Of a stretch of 64,000 nucleotides of DNA, positions 52,328-61,351 are shown one piece after another; within the stretch, counting starts at the first letter, position 1; each line of letters begins with the position of its first letter. The DNA comes from MVRV01 sp964646755. GTDB lineage: Bacteria; Desulfobacterota; Syntrophia; Syntrophales; Smithellaceae. The position numbers and the translations under genes are program-made. The stretch lies in contig CAZYIE010000003.1 in NCBI GenBank assembly GCA_964646755.1, positions 1-64,000 on the forward strand, given 5' to 3'. Below the pieces are notes generated by a model. The model ran no database searches, was not told the DNA's origin, and saw nothing but the letters and a program-made list of their open reading frames with translations.

Positions 52328-52870
52328 TTAGTCCACCAGCAGAAGACAATAATCATTATGCGTTTCTTCTTTTACACTGAGGGTTTTAATGAAAAACCCG
52401 TTATTACGAGCTGTCTGAAAAACGTCGATACCGCAGGCTTCCATGGCCGGCCGGACGCTCCCCATGTGAACACAAGGATTATCAGTCAGAATAGCGCATT
52501 TCTTGCATTTGAGACAGGGACCGGAAAGGAACACAAAAGCCTTGTAGTAACCATCCTTGAACATTGTTCCTTCCAAGTCGACCAGCATGTCCATATAGGC
52601 CTTATAGCGCTTTCCCCGGCCTTCAGTTGCCGGAGCCTCGATGTGAAAAAGAATGGCCCTCCCGTATGAATCCAGAATGGCCCTTGTCTGGTCGTAAGTA
52701 GGCGTGTGCGGGGGACAGCAGTGTCCCTTCCCATATACGGGACATCCATACTGGCATTTTATCCTTACCCAGGGCGCCGTCACGACGCTGCCTGGGTCAA
52801 TGGGAACGGCGTCGGTCGCCCCTCCATCCAGAGCAATACGGCAATATTTTTCAAGATCATTTTGCGGCAT
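52328..52870 (-). CDS. DUF2284 predicted metal-binding protein
   Basis: A 180-residue cysteine-rich protein. Cys sets occur in CQYGCPVYGKGHCCPPHTP (residues 39-57) and CLKCKKCAILTDNPCVHMG (119-137), probably holding one or more Fe-S clusters. The family is frequent in anaerobes and its function is unknown; corrinoid or redox roles have been guessed. Same direction as the SDR and DUF1295 genes. Confidence 0.82.
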   Translation of the reverse strand: MPQNDLEKYCRIALDGGATDAVPIDPGSVVTAPWVRIKCQYGCPVYGKGHCCPPHTPTYDQTRAILDSYGRAILFHIEAPATEGRGKRYKAYMDMLVDLEGTMFKDGYYKAFVFLSGPCLKCKKCAILTDNPCVHMGSVRPAMEACGIDVFQTARNNGFFIKTLSVKEETHNDYCLLLVD

Positions 52871-52898
52871 ATATTATCCTCCCTAAAAATAATAATTG

Positions 52899-53762
52899 TT
52901 ACTCCCGGGGAAACCAAGGAATAAACATTCTTGTCTTGTGCTTGTAATCGTCAAATCCCGGCAATCCACTGATTAGATTTTCCGCCAGCGGCACACCCGA
53001 AACGAAGACCAGTAAGAAAGTAATCAGCAGCGGTCCGAAAAACGACAACCATCCACCCGGGAAACCGAGAGCTATAATGAAGATACCCCACCACAGGAAC
53101 GCTTCTCCAAAATAGTTAGGATGCCGCGAATACTTCCAGAGACCTCCAGTCATTATTTGCCCCTGGTTTTGCGGAGCAGCAAGAAATGTTTTCAGCTGCT
53201 GATCCCCAATGATTTCGAATAAAAACCCAATTATCCAAACGGCGACTCCGACCTGATAGTACGGGGAAAAGGCCATTTGCTGTGAGGCATTGATAAATAC
53301 TACAGGAGCAGCGATAATCCAGGCGAGAAAACCCTGGGCCACATAGATACGCAAATAGGTTGTCAGGAGTGCATGTTTACCTGATTCCATCTTGTTCCTC
53401 ATATGCTGATACCTCGGATCTTCTGCTTTTCCGATGGAGCGTAACATAATGTGAGTGAAGAGCCGCAATCCCCATAGCGTGACCATAGCCAGGACAAGGC
53501 ATTGAATGGTAGTTTGCGTTTGCTGCATCCAGAAAGTGACATGAGCAACAATGACGAAGCTCAATCCCCAGGCTGTGTCGATAAATGTATGATTTTTCAG
53601 CAATAGTCCGATGATAAAAAAGATGTGTACGGAAATCATGACGCCCAACAGGGACGCACCGACAGAAGGCAGGATACCGTATGAAAAAGCAACAAACGGA
53701 TAGAAAATCAGAAAAACCAACATCAGCAATAAATAAACTTTTAAGGCCTGACTGTATTTCAT
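52899..53762 (-). CDS. DUF1295 (steroid 5-alpha-reductase-like) membrane protein
   Basis: A 287-residue protein with about eight helices. The C-terminal half carries the family's cofactor site: GLWKYSRHPNYFGEAFLWWG and a late GLPGFDDYKHKTRMFIPWF. Related to isoprenylcysteine methyltransferases and 5-alpha-reductases, which act on lipids. Start taken at 53762 (aaaggagag upstream); the upstream codons to 53831 overlap the TetR gene and are not family-like. Confidence 0.85.
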   Translation of the reverse strand: MKYSQALKVYLLLMLVFLIFYPFVAFSYGILPSVGASLLGVMISVHIFFIIGLLLKNHTFIDTAWGLSFVIVAHVTFWMQQTQTTIQCLVLAMVTLWGLRLFTHIMLRSIGKAEDPRYQHMRNKMESGKHALLTTYLRIYVAQGFLAWIIAAPVVFINASQQMAFSPYYQVGVAVWIIGFLFEIIGDQQLKTFLAAPQNQGQIMTGGLWKYSRHPNYFGEAFLWWGIFIIALGFPGGWLSFFGPLLITFLLVFVSGVPLAENLISGLPGFDDYKHKTRMFIPWFPRE

Positions 53763-53808
53763 CTTTATCTCTCCTTTAGTGCGAATGTGTCCTGCTGTAT
53801 TGAGCCGG

Positions 53809-54402
53809 TCAGCGCTTTTTTTCCGGATCATCCCGGTTCAGGGATTGCTTTATCAGTCTTATAGTCATATCCAGGTTGGTCGTATCCGTCGCCCTTACCA
53901 TCTGTGAGGCGCCCTGAAGGGCTGCCAATACAAAGACGGCTTGTTCCCTTGGTGTTCCGGAAAGAGAAAAGGCTCCCGCCTCTCTCCCTTCCTTCAGGAG
54001 TTCTTCCAGCCAGGCCAAAAAAACAGCGATGAACGCTCTTGTTTCCTCCTGCATCTTCTCGGGAAGAGTGTTAAAATCATGTTCGAGGGCGCTTCCCAGG
54101 CATACATGGCCTTCAAATTTCAGGAAGTCACGGAATATGTCGCAGAAGGAATCGAGCTTTTTTGTAAACCCCATGCCGGTCATTCGGGGATGAACGGTCC
54201 AACTTTCGAACTGCTGTCGCGCTCTCTGAATGATGGCTAAACCCAGCTCGGTTTTCGTCGGAAAGTGATAATGAATGGCCGCATTCTTTACATTGAGGAC
54301 AGATGATATGTGGGTATAGCTAAAACCGTTGTAGCCCCGCTGCAGCAGGAGGCTTTCAGCCAGATCAATGATCTGGTTTTTTGTATCGTTAATTGGCGTC
54401 AT
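53809..54402 (-). CDS. TetR/AcrR-family repressor
   Basis: A 197-residue one-component regulator. N-terminal HTH: IIDLAESLLLQRGYNGFSYT, then VLNVKNAAIHYHFPTKTEL, typical of TetR. The ligand domain resembles AcrR/YcdC-type C-terminal parts. It probably represses itself and the downstream DUF1295-DUF2284-SDR run; a perfect 16-bp palindrome lies 32 bp upstream of its start. Confidence 0.92.
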   Translation of the reverse strand: MTPINDTKNQIIDLAESLLLQRGYNGFSYTHISSVLNVKNAAIHYHFPTKTELGLAIIQRARQQFESWTVHPRMTGMGFTKKLDSFCDIFRDFLKFEGHVCLGSALEHDFNTLPEKMQEETRAFIAVFLAWLEELLKEGREAGAFSLSGTPREQAVFVLAALQGASQMVRATDTTNLDMTIRLIKQSLNRDDPEKKR

Positions 54403-54434
54403 GGTAGTTTATTCCTTTTTTAATGGAGCGATAA

Positions 54435-54450
54435 TACTTACTAGTAAGTA
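54435..54450. promoter_or_regulatory. Operator of the TetR gene
   Basis: TACTTACTAGTAAGTA is a perfect 16-bp palindrome in the divergent gap between the TetR gene and kup, overlapping a TTGACA-like element for the minus strand (54453-54458 read in reverse). Spacing and symmetry suit a TetR dimer. Confidence 0.7.
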
Positions 54451-54635
54451 AGTTGTCAAGATTTTTTCTTATCGAAAATGCTCTTTTTTATACCATCTAA
54501 TATTAGAAATACACACAAAATGGCATTAATTCAATAAATTACATGTATTTCAATGCCCTTTAAATACTATTCGCCGACCTTGACCACTATATATTTCGGT
54601 GATATTAAAGTTTCATTTTCGTGGAGAGGTTATTT

Positions 54636-56452
54636 TTGAAAAATAGCAAGCAGGATTCTTTTTGGGGCGGCGTTGTACGCTCAATGGGTATTGTGTTCGG
54701 CGATATAGGCACAAGTCCCATTTATACCCTGACCGTTGTATTTGCCCTGACCCCGCGAACACAAGATAGTGTTCTGGGTATTCTTTCTCTCGTCGTCTGG
54801 ACATTGCTCATTCTTGTTACTGCTGAATACGCCTGGTTGGCCATGAGTCTTTCCTATAAAGGGCAAGGCGGGGAAATCATGCTGCGGGAAATTCTGAGCA
54901 AAACGCTCAAACCAGGCCGCAAGCTGGCCTTCGCCGGATTTATTGCATTCGTCGGCGTCTCGCTGTTATTAGGCGATGGCGTTATCACGCCGGCAATTAC
55001 TATTCTCTCCGCCGTGGAGGGAATGCTGCTCATTCCGGGGCTGGAAAATCTGCGGCTGGAAATCCTAGTCACGATTGCGACAGCGATTGCCGTCGCACTT
55101 TTTTCTTTTCAATTCCGGGGCACCGATAAAGTCGCCCGGATCTTCGGCCCGATCATGGTGATCTGGTTCATCTGCCTGGCACTGACTGGGTTGGTATCTG
55201 TCGCCACCATGCCGGGAATTCTGAAATCAGTCAATCCCTACTATGCCGTCAAATTCCTTGCGGACAATGGGCTAGCTGGTTTTTTCGTCCTTTCCGAGGT
55301 CATTCTTTGCGCCACGGGCGGCGAAGCCCTGTACGCCGATATGGGTCACTTAGGCAAGAAACCGATTTTGCATGCCTGGTATTTCGTATTTGTCGCGGTT
55401 CTTCTCAATTACATGGGCCAGGGCGTTTTTGCTATCGCCCATCCGGAAGTCAAGTTCCTTCTCTTCGGTATGGTCCAGCATCAGGCATCTTATCTTTACA
55501 TCCCTTTTCTTCTGCTCACTGTCGGGGCAACCATCATAGCTTCGCAGTCAATAATAAGCGGAACATTTTCAGTTGTTTACCAGGGAATTACAACAAGGCT
55601 CATGCCTCTGATGAAGGTCGCCTACACGTCAAGTCAGATTAAATCTCAGATACATATTCCTGTCGTTAACGGCATATTGATGTGCGCTGTCATATTCATG
55701 ATATTGATCTTCCAAAAATCAGAAAACCTGGCGGCGGCATATGGCATGGCAGTTACNNNNNNNNNNCGGGTATGATGATGATTCTGGTTTTTTCCCAGAT
55801 CAAAAAAATGAGATGGAAGCTTCCTATCGCGATTTTAGTCAGCGGCATTGCCTTCGCCTATTTTATATCAACACTCAGCAAGTTACCCCACGGCGCCTAT
55901 TGGTCGCTTATTCTGGCCTCCATCCCCTTAACCCTGATGCTTATCTGGACGAAAGGGCAAAAACGCCTGTACAAATCTCTGCGGCCATTGGATCTGGAAA
56001 CCTTTCTCATCAGCTATGAACAGATCTACGCCAAGGGGAGGAACATTGCCGGCACCGCCCTGTATTTCTGCCGTGGTTACAAAATGATTTCTCCCTATAT
56101 TGTCCACAGCATCTTCCGCAGCAATATTATATACGAGAGGAACATCCTAACTTCCATCACCCGGACAGATGAACCCTTCGGCGTTGTGGTTAATCTCAAA
56201 CAGGATCTGGCGCCTGGTCTCGAGGCTCTCGAAGTCAGGGCCGGTTACCGGGAAATTCTCGATATCGAGAGTCTGATAAAGCAATACGACATTGCCGAGA
56301 AGGTCATTTTCTACGGCGTGGAAGACATCGTCACTCGCAATCCAGTCTGGCGCATATTCAGCCTGATCAAACGAATCACTCCCAATTTCGTTCAGTTCAG
56401 CAAGCTGCCGCCCAGCCGACTGCAGGGGATTGTTACGCGGGTGGAAATGTAA
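54636..56452 (+). CDS. kup: Potassium uptake protein Kup (contains assembly gap)
   Basis: A proton-coupled K+ importer of about 605 residues. It begins with SMGIVFGDIGTSPIYTL, the K_trans signature. LLGDGVITPAITILSAVEG and AAAYGMAVT lie before a 10-N gap (55757-55766), after which MMMILVFSQIKKMRW continues in a different numeric frame because the gap length is only nominal. The cytosolic C-terminal domain follows. TTG at 54636 (gagagg upstream) is preferred; GTG at 54621 is possible. Intact apart from the gap, with a somewhat short C-terminus. Confidence 0.9.
55757..55766. other. Assembly gap (10 N) inside kup
   Basis: The frame changes across the placeholder, so its true length is not 10. 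Confidence 0.95.
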
Positions 56453-56614
56453 TTCCATTTCTCAATCATGTCAATTCAGAGAACATGCAGTAGATTATCG
56501 ACAAAAGTTTCCCCGGTTGCCTTAGTAATTTATCAAGTTTTTTTGCCGCCATCCTTTACAATCCGGCGGGGAGTTCTTAACTTACAGGCATAAAGCTAAA
56601 AAAGAGGAGAAAAT

Positions 56615-57004
56615 ATGAAGCTAAGCGAATATTTTGATAAAGCTGATGGGTTTGGAGTCCTTTCAACTGCAGATAAAAGCGGAAAGGTTGATGCAGCAAT
56701 ATACGGAAGACCACACTTTATGGACGAAGAAACTGTTGTTTTCATTGCTGCGGACAAGCTGACTCACGCCAATCTGCAGGTTAACCCTCATGCCGTCTAT
56801 ATCTTCAAAGAAGCCGGGCACTATGAAGGCCGCAGACTCTATATTACGAAGTTGCGCGAAGAAAAAGACAGTCCGCTGATAGCAGAGATCCGGAGAAAAA
56901 AATATCCCGAAGTGGAAGGCAAATACAAAACAGAATCCAAATTTTTGATTTATTTTAGATTGGACAAGGTCTTGCCGCTCATTGGCTCGGGGCAGGCAAA
57001 ATAA
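56615..57004 (+). CDS. Pyridoxamine 5'-phosphate oxidase-family (flavin/split-barrel) protein
   Basis: A 129-residue split beta-barrel. LSTADKSGKVDAAIYGRPHFM and KLTHANLQVNPHAVYIF are typical of the small FMN- or F420-type PNPOx relatives of anaerobes. Such proteins bind flavin or haem and reduce small molecules; the substrate is not known. A good agaggaga ribosome site is present. Followed by a strong hairpin (57030-57068). Confidence 0.8.
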   Translation: MKLSEYFDKADGFGVLSTADKSGKVDAAIYGRPHFMDEETVVFIAADKLTHANLQVNPHAVYIFKEAGHYEGRRLYITKLREEKDSPLIAEIRRKKYPEVEGKYKTESKFLIYFRLDKVLPLIGSGQAK

Positions 57005-57029
57005 TACATAACTTTTGCCGCATAAATTT

Positions 57030-57068
57030 CCTCCGGCCATACAGTGAGTCACACTGTATGGCCGGAGG
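57030..57068. terminator. Long hairpin between convergent genes
   Basis: A perfect 17-bp stem (CCTCCGGCCATACAGTG and its complement) with a 5-nt loop, flanked by AAATTT on the left. Probably bidirectional; its T-runs are weak. Confidence 0.75.
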
Positions 57069-57089
57069 GGATTGTACTTCGGAAATTGT

Positions 57090-58244
57090 TTATACTTTAA
57101 TGTTTCCCGCTTTCATTGTCTTTGTTGCCACTAATGTGTCCAGCGGGAATTTTTTGTGCAATTCTTCTAGTTTTGCCAGAAGGACATTGTAGCCGATACT
57201 CTGCGCCAGGGCAAATGGGCCAAAAGGCGAACCGCCGCCGTTGGCCATCGCCAGATCAATCTCTTTGGGATCGTCGGCAACACCTTCTTCCAGAAGCTTG
57301 GTCGCTTCATTGACTTGCATAGCGATTAAATGGTTCACATCATATTCTTTAGTTGCTTTGGTCAGATCAATAGCCGGTCTGCCCTGGGACCAGTCGTAAA
57401 AACCTTTCCCGGTTTTTTTGCCCAGGTTTCCGGCTTTCAGATAAGACATGATTGCGTCGGATGGTTTATAATCCTGGGAAAGGACTTGTGAGAAATAGTC
57501 CATTCCGTGCACAGCAACATCGATACCAACATAATCAACCAGTTCAAAAGGAGGCATGGGCATAACTGGCTTTATCGCCGCGTCGAACTCTTCCGGAGTC
57601 GGATGTCCCGCTTCCAGTATTTTGGAAATCAACAGCAGCGTGGGCTCATTGACCCTGTTGTAAATAAAACCAGGTGAATCCTTCTTCACGATTACCGGCA
57701 CCTTCTTGATCTTTTTGGCAATATCATAACCGATTGCAATTGATTCATCCGCTGTTTTCCCGCCCTTTATTACTTCGACCAGCTTCATCAGAATAGCCGG
57801 ATTAAAAAAATGATAACCGATTACTTTTTCCGGCCGGCCAGTTGCAGAGGCTATGTCCGTGATACTGATATTTGATGTATTGGAGGCCAGAATGGCATGT
57901 TTGGGCGCGTATTTGTCCAGATCGGCAAAGACACTCTTTTTAAGGTCAAGTTTTTCCGGTACGGCTTCAATGATGAAATCCGCATCTTTCACGGCAGTCT
58001 GAAGATCAACCATGGGAATCAGGCGCGCCAGGGCATCTGCATAAGCCTCAGGTGTCATCTTGCCTTTTTCCTTAAATTTATCGAAGCTTGCTTTGATACC
58101 GGCCATACCTTTGTCCACAAACTTCTGTTCGATATCACGCAGGACAACCGTGTAGCCTCCCATCAGGCAGCAGGCCGCAATCCCGTGCCCCATATCACCG
58201 GCACCAATCATAGCAATTTTTTTTACATCCTCTGCTTTCATCAT
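57090..58244 (-). CDS. 3-Hydroxyacyl-CoA dehydrogenase
   Basis: Oxidises 3-hydroxyacyl-CoA to 3-oxoacyl-CoA with NAD+. N-terminal Rossmann motif IAMIGAGDMGHGIA, ASNTSNISITD and catalytic-His region IGYHFFNPAILMKLVEVI, then KVPVIVKKDSPGFIYNRV. At 384 residues it contains two C-terminal 3HCDH segments, more than the 280-residue single-domain enzyme. Consistent with fatty or aromatic acid beta-oxidation. Convergent with the PNPOx gene. Confidence 0.92.
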   Translation of the reverse strand: MMKAEDVKKIAMIGAGDMGHGIAACCLMGGYTVVLRDIEQKFVDKGMAGIKASFDKFKEKGKMTPEAYADALARLIPMVDLQTAVKDADFIIEAVPEKLDLKKSVFADLDKYAPKHAILASNTSNISITDIASATGRPEKVIGYHFFNPAILMKLVEVIKGGKTADESIAIGYDIAKKIKKVPVIVKKDSPGFIYNRVNEPTLLLISKILEAGHPTPEEFDAAIKPVMPMPPFELVDYVGIDVAVHGMDYFSQVLSQDYKPSDAIMSYLKAGNLGKKTGKGFYDWSQGRPAIDLTKATKEYDVNHLIAMQVNEATKLLEEGVADDPKEIDLAMANGGGSPFGPFALAQSIGYNVLLAKLEELHKKFPLDTLVATKTMKAGNIKV

Positions 58245-58278
58245 TAATCTCCTTTATTTAATGGAATAATACTTCAAA

Positions 58279-58578
58279 TTATTTTTTGAAAACGCTGAAT
58301 AGTTTATCCAGTCCGCCTTTTTCCATAGTGGAAATTATTTCCATTTCCCCCGAATCCAGCCAGATTCCTTCGCATCCGGAGCACTTGTCAATTTTGATGC
58401 TTCTATAATCGATTTCGAGCAGATCCATCCCGCACTTGGGGCATTTCATGTGATGAAGTTCTTTGAGCTTTTTTTGCTCCTCAACCTTCATGTTTTTGTT
58501 TTTCTCTTCTTCCAGTTTCCTCTTTTTTTCATATTCCTGGCGTGCGTAGTATTCTTCTTCTTTTTCACTTGGTTTCAT
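58279..58578 (-). CDS. Zinc-ribbon (zf-TFIIB) protein
   Basis: A 99-residue protein. The N-terminal half is a highly charged coiled coil (KEEEYYARQEYEKKRKLEEE). The C-terminal zf-TFIIB ribbon has CPKCGMDLLEI and CSGCEGIWLDSGEME, typical of the family. Role unknown. 34 bp upstream of the 3-hydroxyacyl-CoA dehydrogenase gene and read with it. Confidence 0.85.
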   Translation of the reverse strand: MKPSEKEEEYYARQEYEKKRKLEEEKNKNMKVEEQKKLKELHHMKCPKCGMDLLEIDYRSIKIDKCSGCEGIWLDSGEMEIISTMEKGGLDKLFSVFKK

Positions 58579-58764
58579 GAAACTTACCTCCGTTTAAATA
58601 TCGTAATTGCGATGGATTATATACGATGAAAAGTAATTTTACAAGGCTATTGGGGCAGCCCGTTATTCGCCGGTTATTCATTGACACAACATTATGTTTT
58701 CCATATACTTCCTCGCCGGAGATTCAATTTTTTATCGCACAGCTTCATGGAAAGAGAAGCATCA

Positions 58765-60099
58765 ATGAAAGCATTACTCGAAAGAGTTTTCGAGCTCAAA
58801 AAAAACAAGACAAATGTGCAGACAGAAGTTCTTGCCGGGATCGCCACTTTTCTGACCATGGCCTATATCATTGTCGTGAATCCGACTATTCTAAAAAGCG
58901 CCGGCATGCCTTTCTCCGGAGTGCTTTTCGCCACTGTCCTGGTCTGTGCTTTCAGCTCACTGGCCATGGGTTTATACGCCAAATTGCCGTACAGCGTGGC
59001 ACCGGGAATGGGCATTAACGCCTTCTTCACTTTCAGCCTCGTAGTTGGAATGGGTATCAGATGGGAAACGGCGCTGGGGGCAGTTTTTATATCAGGCGTA
59101 ATTTTCATAATCCTGTCGGCCACGAATGTCCGGACTGAAATCGTCAAGGCAATTCCTTCATCTCTCCGAAACGGTATGGCCGCAGGCATCGGCGTATTCC
59201 TGTCACTCATCGGCTTTATCAGCGTCGGCTTTGTCGTACCCGACAAGGCTACAGTTTTAAGTTTCGGCGGGCTGCATCCGAAAACGATTATGTTCTTCGG
59301 GGGATTTGTAATAACCGCTGTTTTAGTCATCAAACGCATTCAGGGGGCACTGATTATTGGCATTGCAGCCACATCCCTACTCACCGTGGTATCCTCATAT
59401 ATCGGCATTGCACTGGGATTACTTTCGTCACCTCTCGTTCCTATGCCCGAAGGTATATTCGCCCTGCCTTCCTTGGATGTCTTTCTCAAACTGGATGTAA
59501 TAAGCGCTCTGACGATAGGCATGGTTCTTCCCATATTGTCACTCCTCTTTGTTGACCTTTTCGACTCGGTCGGAACTTTTGTCGGGGTGGCCCAGGCGGC
59601 AAAGCTCGTTGATAAAGACGGCGTCCCCATAAACATTGGGAAAGCCCTCATGGTGGATGCATTTTCCACCACCATTTCGGGACTTGCGGGGACTTCCTCC
59701 GGAACAGTATATACCGAATCGGTAGCAGGAATTAAAGAAGGTGGCAGAACCGGTCTCACCGCCGTTGTTTCGGGGTTGCTCTTCCTGCCCTTCATGTTCC
59801 TCTCACCAATACTCTCTTTTGTCCCGGCAATGGCAACAGCGCCTGTTCTGGTGCTCGCAGGGATATTTATGATGGGCTCTCTGGCCGATATCGACTGGAA
59901 TAATTTTGAGGAAGCCATCCCCGCGTTTCTTGCCTTTGCGCTTATTCCCCTGACTTTCAGTATCACTCAGGGCGTCACCTGGAGTCTGCTGGTTTACACA
60001 GTTATAAAACTATTCCTGGGCAAGGCCCGGGAAATTCACAAAATAGTTTATTTCATTGACGCTTTCACTCTGTTTTCGCTGGCAGCAGGGCCGAAGTAG
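58765..60099 (+). CDS. NCS2-family purine permease (AzgA-like)
   Basis: A 444-residue importer of adenine, guanine or hypoxanthine type. TEVLAGIATFLTMAYIIVVNP at the start, GMGINAFFTFS, and SLLFVDLFDSVGTFVGVAQ with GTSSGTVYTESVAGIKEGGRTG are AzgA signatures. Start chosen at the ATG 58765 (gagaag upstream); the longer frame to 58681 has non-membrane sequence. No purine riboswitch is seen in the 180 bp upstream. Confidence 0.92.
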   Translation: MKALLERVFELKKNKTNVQTEVLAGIATFLTMAYIIVVNPTILKSAGMPFSGVLFATVLVCAFSSLAMGLYAKLPYSVAPGMGINAFFTFSLVVGMGIRWETALGAVFISGVIFIILSATNVRTEIVKAIPSSLRNGMAAGIGVFLSLIGFISVGFVVPDKATVLSFGGLHPKTIMFFGGFVITAVLVIKRIQGALIIGIAATSLLTVVSSYIGIALGLLSSPLVPMPEGIFALPSLDVFLKLDVISALTIGMVLPILSLLFVDLFDSVGTFVGVAQAAKLVDKDGVPINIGKALMVDAFSTTISGLAGTSSGTVYTESVAGIKEGGRTGLTAVVSGLLFLPFMFLSPILSFVPAMATAPVLVLAGIFMMGSLADIDWNNFEEAIPAFLAFALIPLTFSITQGVTWSLLVYTVIKLFLGKAREIHKIVYFIDAFTLFSLAAGPK

Positions 60100-60198
60100 A
60101 AAATATGACGGTCTTACGTTTTTCGTGAACGACGTCACTTTGGCATCATTTAGAATTCGGTGAACACCTCAAACAATTAAGCGTTACATCCTCCGAAC

Positions 60199-60223
60199 AT
60201 CCGCACAAAACAAACGGGCGGAT
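60199..60223 (-). terminator. Weak hairpin after the acyl-CoA dehydrogenase gene
   Basis: ATCCGC and GCGGAT pair around a 13-nt loop directly at the stop codon of the minus-strand gene. No T-run follows. The rest of the 60100-60222 gap holds nothing obvious. Confidence 0.35.
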
Positions 60224-61350
60224 CAGGCCAGGAGGGCTGCGCCAATCCGCTCCTGCCGCCTCAGCAGGCGTTTCCGGCTGAGGAAACAAAGGGCCGTAAG
60301 ATCGGCTTCCATGCGCCTATGCTCTGAATCCGGATCAACGTTTGCGCTTGACAGGAGCGCCGTCCAGCGTTTTGGAAGCGAATCGGCAAGATGCATCCAA
60401 GGGATCAGCAGCGGCAGGGAGGACAGCGTCTCTGTAAGTTCCAGATCCTCCGCTGCTTTCCAAGCCATAATCTGCAACATTCCGATCAAGGCATGCACAT
60501 CTCCGAGCTCTCTCTGCAGCGAGCGGTCCACCATAGCCGTTGAACGGCGGAGCGCCGCAATAGCAAGCACCTCCAGCCTTTCCAGAGCCCCGAGGATCGG
60601 TCCCGTCATCATCTGCTCTTCATAACTGCCGAATGGAATTACCATCGCCTCGTATGCCTCCCCCTCCTTACCCAGAATCGCCTTTGCCGGGACTCGACAG
60701 TCGGCAAACAGTATGCCACCATGGGGCGACGGCTTAAGAAATGGCAGGGGCGAAGTCGCCGCCATGGTAAGACCCGCTGTCTCCCGCAGCACGAGAAAAG
60801 CAGTAAAGCGCTTTTTCCCCATTTCTTCGGACGTAGCAGCAACGACAATGTAGAGATCGGCAATTGGTCCGTTTGTCAGATAGGCCTTTTCGCCGTTTAA
60901 GAGGAAGCTCTCACCGTCACGTTGTGCTTTTGTGGCCAAGTGTTTGGGATGAGCTCCGTGACCGGGTTCCGAAACGGCAAAGGAAACAGTCAGATTTCCC
61001 CGTGCCATCTCTGGAAGGAAACGCCGTCGCTGTTCCTCATCGCCGAACCCGTAGATGAGAAAGCGGGCTTGGACCTGCTGAACCAGCCAGGAGAGGGCCA
61101 GCCCAAGGTTATGACCTTCGGCGACTAAGGTCTCACCGGCCGATATCAGGTCAAGCCAACTTCCTCCGCACCCACCGTAAACTTCCGGAATGCCCAGCTG
61201 GAAAAGGCCCTTTTCCCCCATCCGCCGCCAGAGATCAAGGGGAAAGCTTTCAGTGCACCCAAGATCCTCATGACAGGCGATATTATCTGCGGCAAGCCGC
61301 ACAAAGCGTTCCCGTAGGCGTCGATTATCTAAATCTATCTGCTCGGTCAT
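60223..61350 (-). CDS. Acyl-CoA dehydrogenase family protein
   Basis: A 375-residue flavoprotein. The N-terminal helical domain (GEKGLFQLGIPEVYGGCGGS) and FAVSEPGHGAHPKHLATKA (FAD/substrate-binding strand) with LLNGEKAYLTNG are characteristic. The C-terminal helical domain is more divergent; I cannot identify the catalytic Glu. It could dehydrogenate an acyl-CoA or be a diverged relative. Its start is 2 nt from the VWA gene's stop, so it is in an operon with VWA and MoxR. Confidence 0.82.
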   Translation of the reverse strand: MTEQIDLDNRRLRERFVRLAADNIACHEDLGCTESFPLDLWRRMGEKGLFQLGIPEVYGGCGGSWLDLISAGETLVAEGHNLGLALSWLVQQVQARFLIYGFGDEEQRRRFLPEMARGNLTVSFAVSEPGHGAHPKHLATKAQRDGESFLLNGEKAYLTNGPIADLYIVVAATSEEMGKKRFTAFLVLRETAGLTMAATSPLPFLKPSPHGGILFADCRVPAKAILGKEGEAYEAMVIPFGSYEEQMMTGPILGALERLEVLAIAALRRSTAMVDRSLQRELGDVHALIGMLQIMAWKAAEDLELTETLSSLPLLIPWMHLADSLPKRWTALLSSANVDPDSEHRRMEADLTALCFLSRKRLLRRQERIGAALLA

Positions 61351-61351
61351 G

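Noticed and set aside
58579..58764. Purine riboswitch before the NCS2 permease
   Set aside because: None of the conserved loop and junction sequences of the purine aptamer are present.
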